Positions 7,567 through 12,842 of a stretch of 18,474 bases of DNA are shown in pieces. Made by a program: the position numbers and the translations under genes. How positions within the stretch are numbered: position 1 is the first letter of the stretch; each line of letters starts with the position of its first letter. The stretch lies in assembly GCA_910586475.1 (NCBI GenBank), contig CAJUHM010000017.1, forward strand, positions 1 to 18,474, in the 5' to 3' direction. Under the pieces are notes generated by a model. That model was given only the letters and a program-made list of their open reading frames with translations, had not been told where the DNA came from and ran no database searches. Origin of the DNA: an uncultured Muribaculaceae bacterium (GTDB lineage: Bacteria; Bacteroidota; Bacteroidia; Bacteroidales; Muribaculaceae).

Positions 7567-9175
7567 GAAACTCCATCCGGCACGTCTGCTGCCGGTCATT
7601 CTTCTGGCAATATTTGCCGGATCCTGCATAGAAAACGATCTCCCCTACCCCTGGGTCCAGCCTAATGTGACGGTTTTCGAAGTCGAACGGACAGACACGG
7701 ACGGCCACGAGCTTCTGACCTCGGCGACAGTCATCGACTCTGTTGACCGGACAATAACTCTCCATCTTTCGGAATGGGCCAACATCGAAGCAGTCCGCGT
7801 GACCGAATTCGAACTGAGCGAGGGTTCTGTCCTCATAGCTCCCGAATCGCTTCCCTCATCCATCGATCTGAGCCAGCCTTTCGCCATGACCCTCGGACTC
7901 TATGACCGGACATTCGAATGGACAATCCGGGCCACACAGGAAATCGAACGTTACTTCACTATCGGCTCTCAGATCAGCACATCGGTCATCGATCCCGAAA
8001 ACCACACGGTCAAAGCTCTCGTGCCTACCGGACAGCCCCTCGACGCCATTCAGGTGCGCACGATCAAACTGGGAGGAAACTCGGCAGTGATGACCCCCGA
8101 TCTTGCAGGAAAAACCGTCGACTTCACCCAGCCGGTCAAAGTCAAGGTGACCGAATTCGGCGAATCGGCCGAATGGACAATCTCTGTTGGACAGACCGAC
8201 GTCAGCGTTGATATCGAGTCGATCGACGCCTGGACGAAAGTCGCATGGGTCTATGTCAACGCCGAAAGCGGAAAAGAAAACGGAGTCGAATACCGACTCG
8301 CCTCTGAAGAGGAATGGACTGCCGCTCCCGACGACTGGATGACAGTCAGCGGAGGTTCTATCACCGCCTGCCTGCGCCACCTCCAGCCGATGACAGAATA
8401 TGTCGTGCGCGCATTCTCGGGAGAGGACCACACAGCCGAACTCTCCTTCACGACCGAGTCTGAAGTGCAGCTGCCAAACAGCGATTTCACCCAGTGGTGG
8501 CTCAACAACAAGGTCTGGAATCCCTGGCCAAAAAATGGAGAATCATTCTGGGACACTGGCAACCGCGGAGCAGCTACTCTCGGACAAAGCAACACAATCC
8601 CGCTTGAGAATTCCGCTTCGGCAACAGAATATCAGGGAGCAGTGCTCCAGACCAAATTCATCGGAGTCGGCGTCTTCGGCAAACTTGCCGCAGGCAACCT
8701 CTTTGCCGGAAGCTATGTCAGAACTGAAGGAACAAACGGGGTCCTCGCTTTCGGACGGGAATTCAGCCGCCGTCCGACCAGACTCAAGGCCCGTCTGAAA
8801 TACGCTACTGCCCCAATCTCGAACGTGAGCACATCCAACCCCAACCTGTCGCACATGAAAGGCAAACCCGACACCTGCATCGTATGGTGTGCGCTTGCAG
8901 ACTGGAACGAACCGTTCGAAATCCGCACAAGCCCCTCGAACCGACAGCTTTTCGACCGCACCGATCCCCACGTAATCGCCTACGGCGAGATGACGTCCGG
9001 CGACTCGATCGAAGATTTTGTCGATGTCGTAATCAACTTCGACTACGTAGCGACTGACCGCGTGCCGGCCTACATACTTCTGACCGCATCGGCAAGCAAA
9101 TACGGCGACTACTTCACCGGCGGACAGGGTGCAGTGCTCACCATTCTGAGCTATGAGCTCCTCTACGACTACTGA
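7553..9175 (+). CDS. PCMD domain lipoprotein (putative carbohydrate-metabolism domain)
   Basis: The 540-residue product starts at GTG inside the end of the second barrel gene. This is the only start that keeps the whole signal peptide and lipobox (FAGSC, Cys25), after which the mature protein opens IENDLPYPW, a beginning I associate with PCMD lipoproteins. Two related beta modules follow (about 37-128 and 133-213), each ending in an EWTI strand: FEWTIRATQ and AEWTISVGQ. An FnIII-like module (217-302, with LQPMTEYVVRAFSG) leads to the PCMD domain (307-540), marked by LPNSDFTQWW, WNPWPKNGESFWDTGN and the late LLTASASKYGDYFTGG strand. PCMD is a jelly-roll-like fold proposed for carbohydrate metabolism, with no proven activity. 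The product is probably outer-membrane anchored and works with the barrels encoded upstream. Confidence 0.88.
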   Translation: MYTFKKLHPARLLPVILLAIFAGSCIENDLPYPWVQPNVTVFEVERTDTDGHELLTSATVIDSVDRTITLHLSEWANIEAVRVTEFELSEGSVLIAPESLPSSIDLSQPFAMTLGLYDRTFEWTIRATQEIERYFTIGSQISTSVIDPENHTVKALVPTGQPLDAIQVRTIKLGGNSAVMTPDLAGKTVDFTQPVKVKVTEFGESAEWTISVGQTDVSVDIESIDAWTKVAWVYVNAESGKENGVEYRLASEEEWTAAPDDWMTVSGGSITACLRHLQPMTEYVVRAFSGEDHTAELSFTTESEVQLPNSDFTQWWLNNKVWNPWPKNGESFWDTGNRGAATLGQSNTIPLENSASATEYQGAVLQTKFIGVGVFGKLAAGNLFAGSYVRTEGTNGVLAFGREFSRRPTRLKARLKYATAPISNVSTSNPNLSHMKGKPDTCIVWCALADWNEPFEIRTSPSNRQLFDRTDPHVIAYGEMTSGDSIEDFVDVVINFDYVATDRVPAYILLTASASKYGDYFTGGQGAVLTILSYELLYDY

Positions 9176-9196
9176 TAATCACCGATTCATACATAA

Positions 9197-9230
9197 AGCG
9201 GGCGGATCCCCTGGTGGGAATCCGCCCGCT
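9197..9230. terminator. Bidirectional hairpin terminator between convergent operons
   Basis: A perfect 11-bp stem pairs AGCGGGCGGAT with ATCCGCCCGCT. Three more G-C pairs follow inside after one mismatch, closing on a TGGT loop. It lies 21 nt after the PCMD stop and 20 nt from the stop of the minus-strand gene. Read on the minus strand the stem is followed by TTTATGT; on the plus strand there is no T run. It probably ends both operons, best for minus-strand transcripts. Confidence 0.8.
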
Positions 9231-9249
9231 GTCGTTCAGACCGGCCGGC

Positions 9250-10128
9250 TCAAAGACCATCTTTCTCGAAGGCAACCTCCATTCCGGAAGAGACTCGCAT
9301 AGTCAGATTCGAACCGGTGGTCGGATTCCATCTCAATCTGTCGCATCTTGCCTCCCTGAGGTCCAGCTCTGAAGAATCATCATATCCTCCGAAAACCGAC
9401 AGACATCCCACAGAAGAGACCGAATCTGTCCGCAGAACGAAATCCCTGTCCGCCCGGCGGATATTCATATTCGCGACATGACTGTAACTGCATCCAAGAA
9501 ACATGGGTCCGCTTGAATTGAAACAACGGCCGTCAATATGGATATCAAGCGTATCAATCCGGCAGTCAGTCATCTTCCAGACGGACACCCCCGTCCACGT
9601 GAACTTCGAAGCGGTCAGCCCGTTCAACTCGACGTATGGATTGTCGTCCTTGCTGCCGAAGCTGACACTCTCGAGCATTCCTTCGGGGACACTCAGGACG
9701 ATTGGCGCTTTAACCGAAACTGTCAGAGAATATCCTCGGGAAGCATAGTCGGGATCAATGTGGTCAGCGAAATTGAAGTCAATCGACAGACATCCGGCCG
9801 AATCGACAGTGTAACTCAGGTAGGGTTCCCAGTCGGGAGCAAAAGTAATCGACGGATCGGTGATCGAGTCTACCTCATTGATGATAAACATCTGATCTTC
9901 GTCGACAATGATAGAATAAGGCGCGCTTGAGCAGCCGCCGGCAGTCGGCGTCCTGACTGAATTAAACCGCGGAAGCCGGACTGTTTTGTCATGACCGTCT
10001 CCGGCATTGTTGATCTCGATCATACCTGCACGCTCTCTTTCAGGCAGACATACGACGATGACCGACACACTGGCCATGACGCCGAAAAATATGACGGCGG
10101 CGATGAGCGCCACTGTTGACTTTTTCAT
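9250..10128 (-). CDS. Membrane-anchored DUF2807-like beta-solenoid protein
   Basis: The 292-residue product has one N-terminal hydrophobic segment (about 6-27) that could be a signal anchor. It ends VVCLPERER, which is not a good lipobox. The exported part is beta-rich. The stretch from about 125 onward (SLTVSVKAPIVLSVPEG, then repeated short strands with turns and small polar residues) recalls the DUF2807 adhesin-head-like domain, which forms a left-handed beta solenoid, but similarity is weak by eye. The ATG overlaps the stop of the GntR gene by 4 nt (ATGA), so it is translationally coupled as the last gene of the ABC operon. DUF2807-like proteins do occur near such operons in Bacteroidota, from memory. 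It may sense or respond to envelope stress; no enzymatic residues are evident. Confidence 0.6.
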   Translation of the reverse strand: MKKSTVALIAAVIFFGVMASVSVIVVCLPERERAGMIEINNAGDGHDKTVRLPRFNSVRTPTAGGCSSAPYSIIVDEDQMFIINEVDSITDPSITFAPDWEPYLSYTVDSAGCLSIDFNFADHIDPDYASRGYSLTVSVKAPIVLSVPEGMLESVSFGSKDDNPYVELNGLTASKFTWTGVSVWKMTDCRIDTLDIHIDGRCFNSSGPMFLGCSYSHVANMNIRRADRDFVLRTDSVSSVGCLSVFGGYDDSSELDLREARCDRLRWNPTTGSNLTMRVSSGMEVAFEKDGL

Positions 10129-10505
10129 TTGTTCTGATTGGTTTTTAGATAGGAATTGTATTTTTCTTTCAGTTCATCCGGGCCGACTCCAAGCAGTGCA
10201 AGCTGTTTGAACACATCTTCCAACTCCCCTTCAATGAAATCAGACCGACGCATACGATCGACAACGCCACGCGCATCATCGGCCACAAAAAAACCGATTC
10301 CGCGCTTATTGAAAAGGATTTCCCGCGAGGCAAGATATTCATAGGCGCGCATGACCGTATTGGAATTGACCTCTATTGATGACGCATAGACCCGGACGGA
10401 TGGAATACGCTGACCCGAGACAAGATCTCCCGACAGGATTTCATCGCATATGCGGTCGGCGATCTGAATAAATATCGCTTTGTTGTTTTCTTTGAAATTC
10501 ATCAT
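10125..10505 (-). CDS. GntR-family repressor, YtrA type
   Basis: The 126-residue product is a short GntR regulator of the YtrA subfamily. A winged helix covers about residues 12-78: IADRICDEILSGDLVSGQRI, PSVRVYASSIEVNSNTVMRA for the recognition helix, and the wing with KRGIGFFV. A brief helical tail (about 80-126) serves for dimerisation instead of a large ligand-binding domain. Such proteins usually repress their own ABC-transporter operon. The gene starts 3 nt after the membrane-protein stop and overlaps the next gene by 4 nt. The initiator could be either of the two leading Met codons. A matching candidate operator with TGTAYTA half-sites lies at 12219-12254, upstream of the first gene of the operon, which supports autoregulation. 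The inducing signal is not visible. Confidence 0.92.
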   Translation of the reverse strand: MMNFKENNKAIFIQIADRICDEILSGDLVSGQRIPSVRVYASSIEVNSNTVMRAYEYLASREILFNKRGIGFFVADDARGVVDRMRRSDFIEGELEDVFKQLALLGVGPDELKEKYNSYLKTNQNK

Positions 10506-10508
10506 CTC

Positions 10509-11333
10509 TTACCACCGGTTTATAATCTCCATCTCCTTATATCTGACCCAGGCTACCACATGACTGAACACAACAATCACTGCCGTCAGACAATAAGCGA
10601 CAATTAACCAGAAATCTTCCGTAAGTTCGAACCGGCTATCCGGCGACAGCGACAGAAACACAACGGTGAAATAACCGATAAAAAAATACGCCACCGCTAT
10701 CAGTCCGAGCAGAAGAAATGTCTTGACGAAAGCCGCTTTGTGCCAGAGAATGCTTCCAAGCATAAAAAGCGACTGCAGGGAAAGAAACACCAGAACAATC
10801 TGCTGAAATTCATTGCTTAATCCGTTGGAATTGATAATATTTCCCATCGGCGTGAACAATTTCACCATGTCCGGACAGTCAACTATGGCCGACAGCAGTC
10901 CGAAACGCAGCAGTTCGGCCAGAACTCCGGCAACGACAAACAGAACCAAAAAACCAGGGACATAGAAAAGCCATCGGGTCAGAAACTTCTCAGACTGAGC
11001 AGCCGGAGCTGTCAGATCATTCAGACGAGCCTCCTTAGTCGACAGGTCGCCGAAGGTCATCGATGCTGCTATTGATCCGAACAGCAGCAGGGCCAACATC
11101 AGCAAAAACCAGAATATCTCAGACGAAGGATCTTCTGAATATAAACTGGAATATTCACGATATGCTTCGGAGTAATAACGTTTTGTGTTCAACACAATGA
11201 AGATCGTGGCAACAATGAATATACCGGTCATCACACCGCCCTTCATTGCAAGCGCGCGCCAGTTTTCATTTGCATATTTCCTGACGGTTTCGCCAAAACG
11301 CGCCAGGTCGAATGTATTGGTTGTCTTTTTCAT
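10509..11333 (-). CDS. ABC transporter membrane subunit (six-helix, ABC-2-like)
   Basis: This integral membrane protein has six predicted helices, at about 30-49, 73-92, 122-144, 178-196, 203-227 and 240-262 counted from the ATG chosen here. A polar conserved-looking stretch, LTAPAAQSEKFLTRWLFYVP, leads into the third. I take ATG 11333 (MKKTTNTFDL), 4 nt after the ATPase stop. An in-frame TTG at 11345 would add four residues and overlap the ATPase gene by 8 nt. The spacing and the ATPase encoded before it identify it as the permease half of an ABC system. Sequence divergence is typical of YtrA-operon permeases. The substrate is unknown; in such operons export of lipids, antimicrobial peptides or unneeded envelope material is usually suspected. 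Confidence 0.85.
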   Translation of the reverse strand: MKKTTNTFDLARFGETVRKYANENWRALAMKGGVMTGIFIVATIFIVLNTKRYYSEAYREYSSLYSEDPSSEIFWFLLMLALLLFGSIAASMTFGDLSTKEARLNDLTAPAAQSEKFLTRWLFYVPGFLVLFVVAGVLAELLRFGLLSAIVDCPDMVKLFTPMGNIINSNGLSNEFQQIVLVFLSLQSLFMLGSILWHKAAFVKTFLLLGLIAVAYFFIGYFTVVFLSLSPDSRFELTEDFWLIVAYCLTAVIVVFSHVVAWVRYKEMEIINRW

Positions 11334-11337
11334 TTTC

Positions 11338-12174
11338 TCAAACAAACTGAGAGTTCAACAGATCGGAATTTTTCAGTGCAAGCTCAAAGAGCAATTCAAG
11401 ATTGAGCGCAGTCTCTTCGCCGCCGGGATTCGGCATGATAACATTGTAGCCGCCGAGACTCGGCTGGGAATAGAGCGCACGATCGGCTGCATCTTTGTTG
11501 TCTGTGACCACAAACGACATCCGTGACGTGATCTCTCTGACCGACCTGTCAATAAGCACTCTGCTGTTTTCCATAATGACCACATGATCAAGCAGGCGAT
11601 CAATATCGCGGACCTGATGGGTCGAGATTATGATTGCACGGTCGTCGTTCATCGACGATGCTATGAAACGCCTGAACGCACTCTTGCCCGGAATGTCAAG
11701 CCCGTTGGTCGGCTCGTCCATCATCAGCAGCGACGTATTGGCAGCGAGCGCAAAACACATATAGGCCTTCTTTTTCTGCCCCATAGACATCGAACCGAGA
11801 TTGTCGGAAAGTGACAATTCGAAAGTCGCTATGTGGCGATCGAGATCCTCAAACGAAAAGTTAGGATAAAACCGTGAGTTCGCGCGGGCATACTCGCGGA
11901 GCGTTACAGACGGAAGAGTGAACTCTTCGGGAACAAGGAAAATGTCCGACAGCGTCAAAGGCAGCCGGCGGCGAGTGTTCTCTCCCTTGAAAATGACCTG
12001 TCCGCTACCGGGAGTCAGAGCTCCCGCAATCAGATAGAGAAGTGTAGACTTTCCGGCTCCGTTGCGCCCCAGAAGCCCGTAAACTCCCCCCGACTCAACC
12101 GAAAGGGAAAAGTCTGTCAGCACACGCGGTTTGCGACGTGAATAGCCGAACGAGATGTTTTCAATTTTCAGCAT
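11338..12174 (-). CDS. ABC transporter ATP-binding protein
   Basis: The 278-residue product is a complete ABC ATPase powering transport with the membrane protein encoded next. Motifs: Walker A GRNGAGKST (36-44), a Q-loop region VPEEF (81-85) in which Glu stands where Gln is usual, the signature SMSMGQKKK (128-136) in place of LSGGQ, Walker B LLMMDEP (149-155) with catalytic Glu154, D-loop NGLD (157-160), and switch His186 in ISTHQ. The C-terminal 60 residues are an extra family-specific extension. It is the first gene of the operon and is preceded by a strong Bacteroides promoter and candidate YtrA operator at 12219-12272, with a leader of about 60 nt. The ATG is the only sensible start. The degenerate signature and Q-loop are unusual, but the other catalytic residues are intact, so the protein should be active. 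Confidence 0.92.
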   Translation of the reverse strand: MLKIENISFGYSRRKPRVLTDFSLSVESGGVYGLLGRNGAGKSTLLYLIAGALTPGSGQVIFKGENTRRRLPLTLSDIFLVPEEFTLPSVTLREYARANSRFYPNFSFEDLDRHIATFELSLSDNLGSMSMGQKKKAYMCFALAANTSLLMMDEPTNGLDIPGKSAFRRFIASSMNDDRAIIISTHQVRDIDRLLDHVVIMENSRVLIDRSVREITSRMSFVVTDNKDAADRALYSQPSLGGYNVIMPNPGGEETALNLELLFELALKNSDLLNSQFV

Positions 12175-12218
12175 AGAAATACATAGTGATTAGTTTGATT
12201 TTCATAGACTCCGCCCAC

Positions 12219-12238
12219 TGTATTAGTTCAATAGTACA
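12219..12238. promoter_or_regulatory. Candidate YtrA/GntR operator (imperfect palindrome)
   Basis: The 20-nt stretch TGTATTAGTTCAATAGTACA is an imperfect inverted repeat: half-site TGTATTAG (12219-12226) faces TGTACTAT read on the minus strand (12231-12238). It covers the predicted transcription start of the ABC operon. A third half-site, TGTACTAC on the minus strand (12247-12254), lies 16 nt further upstream and touches the -7 element. The YtrA-type gene of the same operon is the likely partner, acting as an autorepressor. Confidence 0.6.
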
Positions 12239-12241
12239 CCG

Positions 12242-12272
12242 CAAAAGTAGTACATCTTTTTCCCCCGGCAAA
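12242..12272 (-). promoter_or_regulatory. Bacteroides-type promoter of the ABC/GntR operon
   Basis: On the minus strand the -33 element TTTG (12269-12272) is separated by exactly 19 nt from the -7 element TACTTTTG (12242-12249), an exact match to TAnnTTTG. The predicted start near 12237 gives a leader of about 60 nt before the ATPase ATG at 12174. It is the best promoter match in the window. Confidence 0.8.
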
Positions 12273-12282
12273 ATTTTCCCTC

Positions 12283-12325
12283 AAAAAAACAGCGCCCGGA
12301 ACCAAAGATAGTCCCGGGCACTGTT
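12283..12325 (-). terminator. Intrinsic terminator after clpB and the small lipoprotein gene
   Basis: On the minus strand the arms AACAGTGCCCGG and CCGGGCGCTGTT pair over 12 bp, with one G-U wobble, around an 11-14 nt loop. A run of seven T follows directly (A run at 12283-12289 on the plus strand). It begins 20 nt after the stop of the small lipoprotein. The other strand also has a T-rich tail, so some bidirectional function is possible. Confidence 0.85.
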
Positions 12326-12345
12326 TGTTTTTAAATTATACTGGG

Positions 12346-12813
12346 TTATTCAAACGAATATTCGACACGCTGAGTGACTGAAGGCACTGCCGCTGACGGA
12401 AGTTGCGTAGAATCGGCAAGCACATTGAGCTGTATCTGAGCCACGGCATTGGCAAGCTCACATCCCTCTTCATAGATCGGCATGAACATCTGGACAGCGT
12501 AAGCGCCGGGCTCAAGATCGGAAGTCAGAATATTGACTCCGAAAGGAGCCACCGGACTTGTTCCGACAGGCACACCGTTCATGAAATAGCTGACAGGGCC
12601 GTTAGTGGCTTTGTGTCCTTCTCGCACAGGAGTGACGGCAACAGACAGGATTCTGAACGTATCGGGCTGGACAACATAAACCTGTCCGTCGATAACCGAC
12701 GCATTGCCATAAGTGAGATCTATATTGACCTGAGGCATGTCGTCATCACTGCTGCATGACGCAAATGAAGCTAAGAGAGGAAGAGCCAGTAAGGCTAAAA
12801 GTAATTTTTTCAT
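12346..12813 (-). CDS. Small surface-exposed lipoprotein, unknown function
   Basis: The 155-residue product has a signal peptide with lipobox FASC and lipidated Cys20. The mature protein opens SSDDDMPQ, the Ser/Asp pattern that acts as a surface-export signal in Bacteroidota lipoproteins. The rest is one beta-rich domain of about 130 residues, with NIDLTYGNASVIDGQVYVV, a conserved-looking YFMNGVPVGTSPVAPFG loop, and a LEPGAYAVQMFMPIYEEG strand pair, suggesting an Ig-like sandwich. I do not recognise a named family. The gene starts 29 nt after the clpB stop with no terminator or recognisable promoter between, and is followed by a strong terminator. It may therefore ride on clpB transcripts, which would make it stress-responsive. 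No catalytic residues are visible. Confidence 0.85.
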   Translation of the reverse strand: MKKLLLALLALPLLASFASCSSDDDMPQVNIDLTYGNASVIDGQVYVVQPDTFRILSVAVTPVREGHKATNGPVSYFMNGVPVGTSPVAPFGVNILTSDLEPGAYAVQMFMPIYEEGCELANAVAQIQLNVLADSTQLPSAAVPSVTQRVEYSFE

Positions 12814-12842
12814 AGATGACTATTGTATTTTTTAATTATATA

